NCBI RefSeq assembly: GCF_036492635.1
Contig: NZ_AP025307.1
Coordinates: 231,323-295,322, forward strand
Direction of reading: 5' to 3'
DNA from: Aureibacter tunicatorum
GTDB taxonomy: Bacteria > Bacteroidota > Bacteroidia > Cytophagales > Cyclobacteriaceae
DNA: 64,000 nucleotides
Shown one piece after another: positions 35,534 to 44,863 of this stretch (within the stretch, counting starts at the first letter, position 1; each line of letters starts with the position of its first letter). The position numbers were made by a program, and so were the translations under genes. Below the pieces are notes generated by a model, which worked only from the letters and a program-made list of their open reading frames with translations, had not been told where the DNA came from and did not search any database.

Positions 35534-35983
35534 TTAATATTGAAGCTTAAGCTTCTTGTTATTATATCCATAGATAGCAGAAGTAACGATAGCAGTGATA
35601 TTTCCTGTTAAAATAAAGACTAAACTATTAGAAATACCTTTATACAAATACATCCAGTCGCCCCCTGTACTCAACATGAAGCTTGACTCCAAGTAGCCTA
35701 TCGCCAACGTCAAAAATTGCAATATAAAGACAGTCGTAAATGGATAGAAAATGATAGGATTTACTTCCAATTCAAATTTTTTATAAATCCAATTCAACAC
35801 TGGCAGATTGACATACACCAAGCCAAAGCAAAGCCAAGAAGTCAACAAAAACAATGTCAAAAACCCAGTAGCTCCATAATCCAATGGATAATAAATAAAC
35901 GGAAGTCTTAGGGAAATGCAGCTTAGAAAAGTTAATGTGAAGAATATCGCAAATGCTAATGAAAATAGGTTTCTGTCGCTCAT
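35534..35983 (-). CDS. Small integral membrane protein, four helices
   Basis: The 149-residue protein has four hydrophobic segments (about residues 7-27, 41-60, 77-97 and 118-141). The third begins NPIIFYPFTTVFILQFLTLAIGY, and the protein ends in YGYNNKKLKLQY. I recognise no family. It precedes the EF-hand-like lipoprotein gene with a 16-base gap, so co-transcription is likely. It starts at ATG 35983. The 297-base gap upstream, before the gene at 36281 on the other strand, shows no ORF or clear promoter box. Confidence 0.55.
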   Translation of the reverse strand: MSDRNLFSLAFAIFFTLTFLSCISLRLPFIYYPLDYGATGFLTLFLLTSWLCFGLVYVNLPVLNWIYKKFELEVNPIIFYPFTTVFILQFLTLAIGYLESSFMLSTGGDWMYLYKGISNSLVFILTGNITAIVTSAIYGYNNKKLKLQY

Positions 35984-36280
35984 AGTGGGGGTTGATTATA
36001 TTAATTTACTGTTGCAAAAGTATAATTTAGTATTGTTTTTATCAAGTTCATTGGTTTAGAACTAATATTATTTCTTTTTTAAAGCTATTTATATTGAGAC
36101 CATGAAGGTGGAATTTATCAACTTGTTTTTAATGACACCAAATTTAAGAATATGAAAGGTCCATAAAGTTGTTTGCTTGCTAATAATGATCTCTATGTTG
36201 GAATTATTGTGAGGTGAAAATTTATATTTAATAATAATTTGATTATATTATATGGATTTTAATATTTAAAATTAATCCAA

Positions 36281-36991
36281 ATGCCTTCATTTAACCTAAA
36301 AATAAATCAACCTTGTGGCGAGGATTTCAACAAATTCACTCCTACAGAGAAAGGCGGCTTTTGCCAAAGTTGTCAAAAAGAAGTTATCGACTTCACAAAT
36401 ATGTCTGAAAGTGAAATCATTGAATATATTCAGGCTTCAACTAAAAAGACATGCGGCCGATTCAAATCCTCACAACTTAAACATTATCACATTCCCGTCC
36501 AATCATCTAGATTTGGCAAATTTAGATCTTGCTTGACTTTCGCTGTAATTTCATTCCTATCTATTTTAAATACTGAAGCAAAAACGAATGAAATAAGTAA
36601 GAAGCCAAAAGTTGAATTACAAGAAGAAAAAAAAATTAGCACAAACTTAGAGACCACAACAGAGAAATATACAATAACGGGGAGAGTGATGGAATCCAGC
36701 GGAGAGGGAGCAATAGGAGTTAATGTGGTATTGAAAGGAACAATTCAAGGCACAGCTACAGATTTTGACGGCAACTTTTCGTTGACATTGGATAAGCCAA
36801 AAGGAATATTAGTATTTAGTGGAATAGGGTATCAGACGCAAGAAATTGAATATGATTCAAATCAACTAACTAATCTGACAGTATATATAGATGCTGATAT
36901 TAAAGGTTTGCTTACAGTTGGAGAAGTTAATACAAGTCTTCTCTATTCCTCCAAAAAATCTATTTGGCAACGCATCAAAGATTTCTTCTAG
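36281..36991 (+). CDS. Cys-motif membrane protein with carboxypeptidase-like regulatory domain, copy 1
   Basis: The 236-residue protein has an N-terminal Cys motif domain (residues 1-70: INQPCGEDFNKFTPTEKGGFCQSCQKEVIDFTNMSESEI, CGRF) with C11, C28, C31 and C53 able to bind a metal. A membrane helix follows (about 81-98, CLTFAVISFLSILNTEA), then a CarboxypepD_reg-like domain (about 125-205: ITGRVMESSGEGAIGVNVVLKGTIQGTATDFDGNFSL). It ends in a conserved tail SIWQRIKDFF. This layout is known from Bacteroidota as a protein of unknown role. It has a neighbouring tandem copy two bases downstream. Confidence 0.8.
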   Translation: MPSFNLKINQPCGEDFNKFTPTEKGGFCQSCQKEVIDFTNMSESEIIEYIQASTKKTCGRFKSSQLKHYHIPVQSSRFGKFRSCLTFAVISFLSILNTEAKTNEISKKPKVELQEEKKISTNLETTTEKYTITGRVMESSGEGAIGVNVVLKGTIQGTATDFDGNFSLTLDKPKGILVFSGIGYQTQEIEYDSNQLTNLTVYIDADIKGLLTVGEVNTSLLYSSKKSIWQRIKDFF

Positions 36992-36993
36992 AT

Positions 36994-37734
36994 ATGAAAA
37001 AGCCATTCGACTTAAGTATTAAGAATCCATGCTCTGAGGATTTCAATAAATTTTCTAAAACAAAGAAAGGAGGCTTTTGCCTTAGTTGTCAAAAAGAAGT
37101 CATTGACTTCACTAAAATGAGTGATAGTGAAATCATTGAGTATTTTAGCAATTCGAAAAACAAAACCTGTGGCAGGTTCAATTCCAATCAGTTAAGGAGT
37201 TATAATGAATTTCAGAAGCCGTCCAGGTTTAAATGGCTTGACCTTGGTGTAATCGGTTCATTGATACTATCTATGTTTTCTATTCACGAAGTTCAATCTC
37301 AATCAAAAAAATATGGTGTAAATCCAGGTATTTCAATTTCCAAGAATAGAAGAGCAGATAAGATAGATAATTTAGATAAAAAAGAAGATAATGCCGTAAT
37401 GGTGATCACTGGCAGAGTCATCGAAGAAAGCGGAGAAGGAGCTATTGGTGTGAATGTTGTCCAAAAAGGCTCAAAAACAGGGACATCAACAGATTTTGAT
37501 GGGAATTTTTCATTAGTTGTTGCAAAGGCAAAAGCTAAAATAGTTTTTAATGGTATAGGTTATGAAACTCAAGAGTTAATTGTTAGCGAAGAAAATTGCG
37601 AAAATATAATCGTTACTATTGAAAGTAATGCAGAAATACTTGGAGAAATAGTTATAATGACTGGCGAAGTTAGTTCTAATAAACTTTATTCCTCCAGAAA
37701 ATCAATTTGGCAGCGCATCAAGAACATTTTTTAA
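36994..37734 (+). CDS. Cys-motif membrane protein with carboxypeptidase-like regulatory domain, copy 2
   Basis: From ATG 36994 the protein is 246 residues; a TTG at 36964 lies inside the previous gene. It repeats the layout of the upstream neighbour: Cys domain (IKNPCSEDFNKFSKTKKGGFC, CGRF), a membrane helix near 80-97, a CarboxypepD_reg-like domain (ITGRVIEESGEGAIGVNVVQKGSKTGTSTDFDGNFSL) and tail SIWQRIKNIF. The two are clearly a tandem duplication. Its stop overlaps the next gene's ATG by one base (TAATG), indicating translational coupling with the transglutaminase-like gene. Confidence 0.8.
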   Translation: MKKPFDLSIKNPCSEDFNKFSKTKKGGFCLSCQKEVIDFTKMSDSEIIEYFSNSKNKTCGRFNSNQLRSYNEFQKPSRFKWLDLGVIGSLILSMFSIHEVQSQSKKYGVNPGISISKNRRADKIDNLDKKEDNAVMVITGRVIEESGEGAIGVNVVQKGSKTGTSTDFDGNFSLVVAKAKAKIVFNGIGYETQELIVSEENCENIIVTIESNAEILGEIVIMTGEVSSNKLYSSRKSIWQRIKNIF

Positions 37735-38735
37735 TGAGAATATATTTATTAACCCTATTTAGTTTTCTTAGCCAGTTAGGTTTTGGACAGATTAGTGATT
37801 TTAAAGAAGTTGATTTTCAGAAAGCTGATAGCATAGCTTACTCGCATGACAAAGAAGATCTTAAGAATTTGCCTATTTTGTCATACAAATTAACGTCTGA
37901 ACTGGATCGAGATGTAGAAAAGTTTCGATCCATATTTACTTGGGTAAGTACTAATATCATTTATGACCACGATATGTACAAAAAAATTCAAGCAAAAGAA
38001 CGAAAATATGTGGATGACAGCCTTGCCTTGAATAATTGGAAAAAATCCATGGTTCCAATAGCATTTGAAAAGCTGGAAAAGCAACGAAAGACGACTTGCG
38101 GAGGCTATGCGTATTTGATCAATGAATTAGCGAAAATGGCTGATTTAGAATGCGAATTAATCATTGGCTATAGCAAGACGCCAGTATCCAATACAGAATT
38201 TCCCGCTCGTGTTAATCATACATGGAATGCTGTAAAATTAAACGGGAAATGGTATTTATGCGACGCTACTTTCGCCAGTGGATATTATGATCCTAATATT
38301 TATGAATATGTGCCGGAATACAATGAATATTATTTTTTATCTGATCCGGATTTATTCATAATGAATCATTATCCTTTGGATCATAAGTGGTTGCTTACAG
38401 ATACAAAGACAAGTTTAGAGCAATTCATATTGGCTCCGGTTATTTACAAAGAAGCTTACAAGCATGACTTTAAGCCATCACAGCCTTCCACATTGAAAGT
38501 GAAAATGCAAAAAGGCATTTCGCGAAGATTTAGCTTTATAACAGATAAAGCGTTCAAGGATGAGGATATAACTCTTTGGATCGGTGAAAAGGTGAAGCGA
38601 AAGCCTGCTCTGATCAGTAATGGAGAGGGAAGATTGGAATTCGACATTACTTTTAATAGCAAAGGAACATATGATCTGCATGTGCAAGTAAGCGAGGATT
38701 ATGTTGCGTCTTATGTTGTTAAAGTTAAAAAATAG
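37734..38735 (+). CDS. Exported transglutaminase-like protein
   Basis: From ATG 37734 the protein is 333 residues with a signal peptide (MRIYLLTLFSFLSQLGFGQ). A transglutaminase-like core follows: IFTWVSTNIIYDHD near 68-81, catalytic Cys122 in KTTCGGYAYLINELA, His162 in RVNHTWNAVKLNGKWYLCD, and Asp177 in CDATFASG. This is the Cys-His-Asp papain-like triad of bacterial transglutaminase-fold proteases and cross-linkers. The C-terminal 100 residues are a beta-rich domain. It is coupled by a one-base overlap to the Cys-motif protein and precedes a giant alpha-2-macroglobulin-like gene. The activity may be proteolysis or amidation of cell-surface proteins. Confidence 0.88.
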   Translation: MRIYLLTLFSFLSQLGFGQISDFKEVDFQKADSIAYSHDKEDLKNLPILSYKLTSELDRDVEKFRSIFTWVSTNIIYDHDMYKKIQAKERKYVDDSLALNNWKKSMVPIAFEKLEKQRKTTCGGYAYLINELAKMADLECELIIGYSKTPVSNTEFPARVNHTWNAVKLNGKWYLCDATFASGYYDPNIYEYVPEYNEYYFLSDPDLFIMNHYPLDHKWLLTDTKTSLEQFILAPVIYKEAYKHDFKPSQPSTLKVKMQKGISRRFSFITDKAFKDEDITLWIGEKVKRKPALISNGEGRLEFDITFNSKGTYDLHVQVSEDYVASYVVKVKK

Positions 38736-38900
38736 GCGATGACTTGTTCAAATATTGACTCACGACTAAATGCTTAAAACTATAGCTATTAGCTATCAAA
38801 TATAAATAGGCGAATTAAAAAACTTAAATGAAGACCACTATTCATATGTTTATTGATTATATTTTACAGGAATATAAATATGTTGATTAATTGTAGTTTT

Positions 38901-41900
38901 ATGAGAGTGTTATTTAAACTATTTTTTGTTATTTTTTTGATTTATATGAATGTTGATTCATGGGCTCAGACTAATGAAATTACTCAGCATTTCTCTTTTA
39001 GATATAAGATTACAGATCAGCAGGCAAAGATCTTGTATGAAAATCCAAAATATGAAATTGATTCTACATTTTTGACAAAATTTGTCAGAAAAGTTCAATC
39101 CGATGACAATATTAAAAACGAAAAACCAGGACATTATATAGATGTCAAAGGAAATGGAAATGACGATATGTATTTTCATCTCAAAAGCAATAATTATCTT
39201 TATTTGTTGGATTGGTCAAATGGTGCAATGCAAAAATTTTCATTTTATGACCATCAAGGAAATTTTTCTAGTCAACTGACTGTCAAACTCGGCGGGAAAA
39301 TATTAAAATGGAATGCTGAGGAGCAGGTTTATATTTCAAAAAAATATAATAAAGGAATATTGGAAGTAAAATCAGCCACTGGGATTTCATTTTGGGAAAT
39401 AGTTTTTTCTGAAAAATTTACAAAAAATAAATTTAGTTGGAAGAAGCTATTTGAACGTGATGAGGATAAAGAATACGATGAAGATTATTTTGAACTTGCC
39501 GACAGCGAAGGATTTGTTTTGACCAATCAACCAAAATACCGTCCGCAAGATTCGGTATTTTATAAAGCATTTATCACAGACAAAAAAGGAAATAAAAACT
39601 CAGGAGCTGTTAGAGTTTATCTTACTGAAGAATACAATAGAGATTTTCATAGAGGAAATTATACTTTTTATAATGATGAAGATGATCTTATCAAAATTGC
39701 TGACTTAAATCCTTATCGTGATGGTGCATATTCTGGAAAATTTGTCTTGCATGATAGTCTTGACCTTGATCTGGATGAAGAATACTGTATTTTATTTACT
39801 CAAGGAAATAAATTGCTGAAGTATGGTGATTTTTATCTTGAGGATTATGAATTGCCAAAATATAAAACAGAATTCAGAGCTCAGTCTGATGATTTTTATA
39901 ATGAAAATCCAGTTTTTTATGCCAGAGCGAAGGATTTCAATGGCTTTAATGTTCCCGGGATAAATTGTAAATTAAAAATTGAAAAATTTTATAAAAGTAA
40001 AGTATGGAAGCCATATACTTTTATTCCTGACTTGATCTGGGAAAAAGAAATGCCTTTGGATCCGATCGGTGAGACAAAAATCGAAGTACCGAAAGATATT
40101 TTTCCTGATGCAAAGTTTAGTTATTATATTTCTATTGACTTTATCGCTTCTGATGGAACATTAAATAAAGAATCAGAACATTTTACTTATACACCAAGAT
40201 TAGAAAAGTATTCTTCGATCAAAATTGATGGAGACACAGTCAAATTTGACACAAAACACAAAGAAAAAAATGCTCAGTTAGAGACTACTTCCTATTTTGG
40301 TAAAAAAAATACTCTTTATGTAAGCTTGCCTCACAAATTATCAGTTGATGCTAATACTTTCAAATATCAACTATTCACCGCTCAAGATACTTCAAAAAAA
40401 GTATTAGAATCAAGGCGTATAAATCCGATTTATTCACGTACTGATGATTCACTTTCAGTAAAAATTTCAAAAAAACTCCCTTTTGATTTTAATTACACCT
40501 TATATAAAGGAGATAAACAAATCGAATATGGAAAAGTAAAAGGAAGTGAAGCAGATCAATGGCAACTGAATAGAAAAATAAATAAAAACTCCACTTATAG
40601 TATTGCCATACATTATCAATGGGGAAAAACCATTCAGAAAAATAATTTCTTGATCCGAAAGCCATCAGAATTTTTAAAAATTAATCATGATCTGCCAGCA
40701 GTCGTCTATCCCGGCGAAGAAAAAGAAATAAATATCAGCATCACTGACAAAGATAGCCAAAAAGTAAAAAATGCAGATGTAACAGCCTTGGCTTATAATT
40801 CTCAGTTTAAAAAATCTCAAGCAGAAGATCTACCCTACTATTTTGAATTTGAAAATTATAGAAAACAAAATAGATTCTTTAAAAAAAATATAGCCACTGA
40901 AAAGAAAAATATTGACCAAGGCAAGTTCATTCACCTTCCGCTTGATACAGTTGTCTTACATCAGATGTTGTCGAGCAAAGATATTTTTATTCATAAAGAA
41001 GCCATCGAAGACAAGACAAAATCCTGGCTGAGCCCTTTTGTCGTAAATAATAACAAATTGCGCAAAACTTACATGCTCAAAATCAATGATCTGTGGCAAT
41101 ATTTTGAAAAAACTAAACAGAATTATGTATTTCCAGTCAAAGAAGGCTTGCATTCATTTGTATTTAGACTAAATGACGGTGCTTATCTGAGTGAAAAAAT
41201 AATGATCGAAAAAGGCTATCGATATTGGATTAGTTTTCCTGAAAAATTGTTAACAAAATTTGATTACGATCCAATATTATCTGATGAAGAATGGAATCAG
41301 ATCTCACCTTATATGATCAAAGTTAAAGGGTCAGGAAATTATAATTACTTGTATGAAGGAGAAAAAATATTCAAACTCGATTATTTCCAGAAAAATTTGC
41401 TTGGTCCAATATATAATAGTGAAGCTGAACTTTGGAAGAATAATAATTATAAAATGAACATTCCAATCGCAGGTGAATATCAGTATCAAATCACAAATGA
41501 CATCATTATGATGGAGCGAAAAGATCTACTTACTGAAAGTCATAAAGTATTTAATGAAAAATATTGGCAAAATGCTCCACTTCATTCTAAAATCATTAAT
41601 TATAAATATTTACAAAAAATAGACAGTCTCGAAAAAGTTAATAAATCGTGGAAATATGATTGGATAAATAAAAAAAATCAGCAAAATGAATCAGTAAAAA
41701 TACAATGGCCAAAATCTGAAAAAAATCTATTTGTCATATTAACTAAAGCTGATGATCCTTCACAGATATTATTTAAAAAAATAAAACTTCATAATAGATC
41801 TCAACAAGATAACTTCTGGCTACCTGTGGGTAAATATAGGTTGATTGCGATCGATGAAGAAAAAAATAGTATCGAAGATGAATTTGAAGTAAAAGCTGAC

Positions 41901-44846
41901 GGCGACACCTATATAATATATGATCAGTTTGATACAACAGAATTAAATCTTTCTAGAGAAAATATTAATAAGGCTATAAAGCGAGTACATAGCCTCCGTA
42001 GCACTAAAAATGAAATATTTATAAATGAATATTTTTATATTGTTATCAACGAACTCTGGAAAAGTTATTATCCAGAAAAATTTGAGAAATATCCACTTAA
42101 AATCAACGGAAAAATACTTAATCTATTAGGAATAGGAATTGAGAATGCTCAAGTCATAAGTAATTCTTCTAAAAATCAAACGATGTCAGATTCACTTGGA
42201 AATTTTTCTATGCAGATCACAGAAAATGATAGCCTATTATATATTCACAAAGGAAATTTATCGCGCTGGTTACCTATCAGAAATAAAATCGATGTAGTTA
42301 CAGTTCTATTTGAAAGAAAAAAATGGTATGAAAAGAATATATTAGGAAATGAAAAGTCAAAAATATTTAATGATTCTATTTTAATTAAATACAGAAATAA
42401 TATCGATAAAAAAAGAAAAGCTAACTATCAATTTTATGATATAGAAGAAGTGATTTTAGAAGAAATTCCTCTTGATGATAGCTTAGATGAAATATTCATA
42501 ACTGCATCAGGAGTTCAAAGAACAAAAAAATCTCTAGGATATGCAGTTACTACAACTACCTCAAGCTCATTAAACGGAAAAGTCGCAGGAGTTGCGATCT
42601 CTAATAATTCTCAAAATAGTGTTATCATCAGAGGACAAGCTTCCATTTCTGGAAATTCTCAGCCAATTTATATAGTTGACGGAATGCCGGTTAGTTCAAT
42701 TGATCAATTAGATCCTGAGCAAATAAATTCGATGAGTGTATTGAAAGGAAATGCGGCGACGGCACTTTATGGGTCGCGCGCAGCTAATGGCGTTATTATT
42801 ATTTCTACCACAGAAAAAAAATATGATCCGAAGAGCAAAGAGATGATTGCTTTGGTGGAAAATATTCCTGACAATTTTATTTTGACAAATAAAAATCTAA
42901 ACGGAATACGAGCTGATTTTAGAGATTATGCGTATTGGCAGGACAGATTGAAGACCGATGAGGAGGGAAAAACTTCATTTAAAGTAAAATATCCGGATGA
43001 TGTCACGGCTTGGGATAATTTTATTTATGTATTTGACGATCAGAAGCGCACGGGACAGGCTGCATTCCGAACAAAATCTTATAAACCGTTGCTGGCTGAA
43101 ATTTCTGCGCCGAGATTTTTGATTAAAGGAGATCAGACTGATGTCGTGAGCAAGATTTCTAATTATACTTCTGAAGAAGTTGACTTGAATGCAGAATTTT
43201 CTGAAGGAACTAAATCCAACAGCCAGCAGATAAATGTAAAAAATTCGCATATTGATTATCATACATTGACTGCTGATGAAGATACGCTGCATTTTTCTTA
43301 TTCGATCAACACTCCCGAAGGATATTATGACGGAGAAAAAAGAAAAATACCGGTATTCGCTCAAGGAATAGAAAAATCGAAAGGCGAATTTAAAAAATTG
43401 GAGCAAAATAATCCTTGGTCTCCTGACCTTCCTCAGCAAGGTGAAAAAATAATCATGAGTCTGCAAAGCCATTCGCCTGATTGGATCATCGAGCAGCTGG
43501 ATCATGTGCAAAAATATCCGTACACTTGTAATGAGCAAAAAGCTTCGAAAATATTGGCATTGCTTCAGAAAAAACGCTTGTATGAGCAGTTGGATAGAAA
43601 ATTTGTAGAAAAATCTTCGCTCAAAAAACTTTCTGCCGAACTCATCGACAACCAAATGGCTGACGGAACTTGGTCTTGGTGGAATAATAATGGCCCAACG
43701 AGTTGGTTTTCGACTTGGCAGGCATACAAAGCTGTAGAAAAACTTGCCGAAAATTCTAAAAATAAAGATGCGGTAAAAGCCAAAGAAAAAATCCTGATTA
43801 ATCTGGAAAATAATCTCAGAGATATGCCATTCAGAGTACAGCTAGAAACTTTTGATTTACTAACAAAAGACAAGCAGAAGTTTTATTTTGAAAGAAAAAT
43901 CAAAGATATCAACTCGGATTCCTTGGAAAAGCATACACTTTATCAGCGTTTGAAAATTAATCAAATCAAAAGAAAACTTGATCTGGATGATGATAAATAT
44001 CTGCTGAAAAATGAAATGAAGACAGATATCTTTGGCAATTATTATTGGACTGACGGTCAGCAATATTCTGTCGAAGAAAATAAAATCGCTACGACACTTT
44101 TGGCGCTGGAAATGCTCGAAGAAAATAATCCAAACGATATTAATCTGCAAAAAATCTATGACTACTTGATCGAACAGCGCGCATACTATTGGGAAAATAC
44201 TTTGCTGGCGACTAATGTGATGGAAGCTCTCGAAAAGTATTTTGATCACAGCAATCTGTACAGCGGAAATGCTGTTGTAGAAGTGAATATCGATGGAAAA
44301 ACGCAGGAGGTTGACAAATTTCCTTTTGAACAGGAAATAATCGGTCAGTCGATCAGCATCAGAAAAAAATCTGAAGACAAACTACCGGTCTATGCGAGCA
44401 TCTATCAGAGATATCAGCTTCAAAAACCAAAAGCCGACAGCACTTTGTTCGCTGTCAAGACAGAATTAGTCGATGAAAAAGACAGCATCGCAGATAATCT
44501 TTTGGTTGGTCAACGAATAAACCTTTCGGTGTCTATCGATGCAAAAAAAGAAGCCAGCCAAGTGATGCTAAGCATTCCTATACCGGCGGGGTGTTCTTAT
44601 ACAAAAAAATCTCAGGCATATTATCCTGAATCTCACCGTGAATATTATAAAGATCGCATTCATATTTATCTTGAAAAAATCACGGAAGGAAAACATCAAT
44701 TTGAAATTCCTCTGACCGTTCGCTTTGCCGGAGATTATACACTCAATCCTACACAAGTCGAGCTGATGTATTTTCCGACGCTCGACGGAAATAATGAGCT
44801 TAAGAAAGTTAAGATTATAAAAGAAAAAGGCTCTGAAACACTTTAA
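38901..44846 (+). CDS. Alpha-2-macroglobulin-like protein with embedded TonB plug domain
   Basis: From ATG 38901 the protein is 1981 residues with a signal peptide (MRVLFKLFFVIFLIYMNVDSWAQ); ATG 38880 is an alternative start. The N-terminal part has MG-type domains (PKYRPQDSVFYKAFITDKKGN). A CarboxypepD_reg-like segment lies near 1085-1145. A SusC-type TonB plug follows at about 1205-1308 (SGNSQPIYIVDGMPVSS, SVLKGNAATALYGSRAANGV). The A2M core then has DDVTAWDNFIYVFDD and the thioester-type CNEQ at C1543 (PYTCNEQKASK), followed by the terpenoid-cyclase-like domain with WSWWNNNG. It probably traps proteases at the envelope. There is no beta-barrel after the plug. Confidence 0.85.
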   Translation: MRVLFKLFFVIFLIYMNVDSWAQTNEITQHFSFRYKITDQQAKILYENPKYEIDSTFLTKFVRKVQSDDNIKNEKPGHYIDVKGNGNDDMYFHLKSNNYLYLLDWSNGAMQKFSFYDHQGNFSSQLTVKLGGKILKWNAEEQVYISKKYNKGILEVKSATGISFWEIVFSEKFTKNKFSWKKLFERDEDKEYDEDYFELADSEGFVLTNQPKYRPQDSVFYKAFITDKKGNKNSGAVRVYLTEEYNRDFHRGNYTFYNDEDDLIKIADLNPYRDGAYSGKFVLHDSLDLDLDEEYCILFTQGNKLLKYGDFYLEDYELPKYKTEFRAQSDDFYNENPVFYARAKDFNGFNVPGINCKLKIEKFYKSKVWKPYTFIPDLIWEKEMPLDPIGETKIEVPKDIFPDAKFSYYISIDFIASDGTLNKESEHFTYTPRLEKYSSIKIDGDTVKFDTKHKEKNAQLETTSYFGKKNTLYVSLPHKLSVDANTFKYQLFTAQDTSKKVLESRRINPIYSRTDDSLSVKISKKLPFDFNYTLYKGDKQIEYGKVKGSEADQWQLNRKINKNSTYSIAIHYQWGKTIQKNNFLIRKPSEFLKINHDLPAVVYPGEEKEINISITDKDSQKVKNADVTALAYNSQFKKSQAEDLPYYFEFENYRKQNRFFKKNIATEKKNIDQGKFIHLPLDTVVLHQMLSSKDIFIHKEAIEDKTKSWLSPFVVNNNKLRKTYMLKINDLWQYFEKTKQNYVFPVKEGLHSFVFRLNDGAYLSEKIMIEKGYRYWISFPEKLLTKFDYDPILSDEEWNQISPYMIKVKGSGNYNYLYEGEKIFKLDYFQKNLLGPIYNSEAELWKNNNYKMNIPIAGEYQYQITNDIIMMERKDLLTESHKVFNEKYWQNAPLHSKIINYKYLQKIDSLEKVNKSWKYDWINKKNQQNESVKIQWPKSEKNLFVILTKADDPSQILFKKIKLHNRSQQDNFWLPVGKYRLIAIDEEKNSIEDEFEVKADGDTYIIYDQFDTTELNLSRENINKAIKRVHSLRSTKNEIFINEYFYIVINELWKSYYPEKFEKYPLKINGKILNLLGIGIENAQVISNSSKNQTMSDSLGNFSMQITENDSLLYIHKGNLSRWLPIRNKIDVVTVLFERKKWYEKNILGNEKSKIFNDSILIKYRNNIDKKRKANYQFYDIEEVILEEIPLDDSLDEIFITASGVQRTKKSLGYAVTTTTSSSLNGKVAGVAISNNSQNSVIIRGQASISGNSQPIYIVDGMPVSSIDQLDPEQINSMSVLKGNAATALYGSRAANGVIIISTTEKKYDPKSKEMIALVENIPDNFILTNKNLNGIRADFRDYAYWQDRLKTDEEGKTSFKVKYPDDVTAWDNFIYVFDDQKRTGQAAFRTKSYKPLLAEISAPRFLIKGDQTDVVSKISNYTSEEVDLNAEFSEGTKSNSQQINVKNSHIDYHTLTADEDTLHFSYSINTPEGYYDGEKRKIPVFAQGIEKSKGEFKKLEQNNPWSPDLPQQGEKIIMSLQSHSPDWIIEQLDHVQKYPYTCNEQKASKILALLQKKRLYEQLDRKFVEKSSLKKLSAELIDNQMADGTWSWWNNNGPTSWFSTWQAYKAVEKLAENSKNKDAVKAKEKILINLENNLRDMPFRVQLETFDLLTKDKQKFYFERKIKDINSDSLEKHTLYQRLKINQIKRKLDLDDDKYLLKNEMKTDIFGNYYWTDGQQYSVEENKIATTLLALEMLEENNPNDINLQKIYDYLIEQRAYYWENTLLATNVMEALEKYFDHSNLYSGNAVVEVNIDGKTQEVDKFPFEQEIIGQSISIRKKSEDKLPVYASIYQRYQLQKPKADSTLFAVKTELVDEKDSIADNLLVGQRINLSVSIDAKKEASQVMLSIPIPAGCSYTKKSQAYYPESHREYYKDRIHIYLEKITEGKHQFEIPLTVRFAGDYTLNPTQVELMYFPTLDGNNELKKVKIIKEKGSETL

Positions 44847-44863
44847 TGAAAAGTGTTTCAGAA
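44833..44863 (+). terminator. Hairpin overlapping the A2M stop codon
   Basis: A perfect 13-bp stem (44833-44845 with 44851-44863) and a 5-base loop include the TAA stop at 44844-44846. There is no T-run after the stem. Confidence 0.6.

Noticed and set aside
42975..43655. Reverse ORF of 226 codons opposite the A2M gene
   Set aside because: It is antisense to a clear coding domain and its composition (Phe/Arg/Ile-rich) is what the reverse strand of Lys/Glu-rich codons gives; no motif seen.
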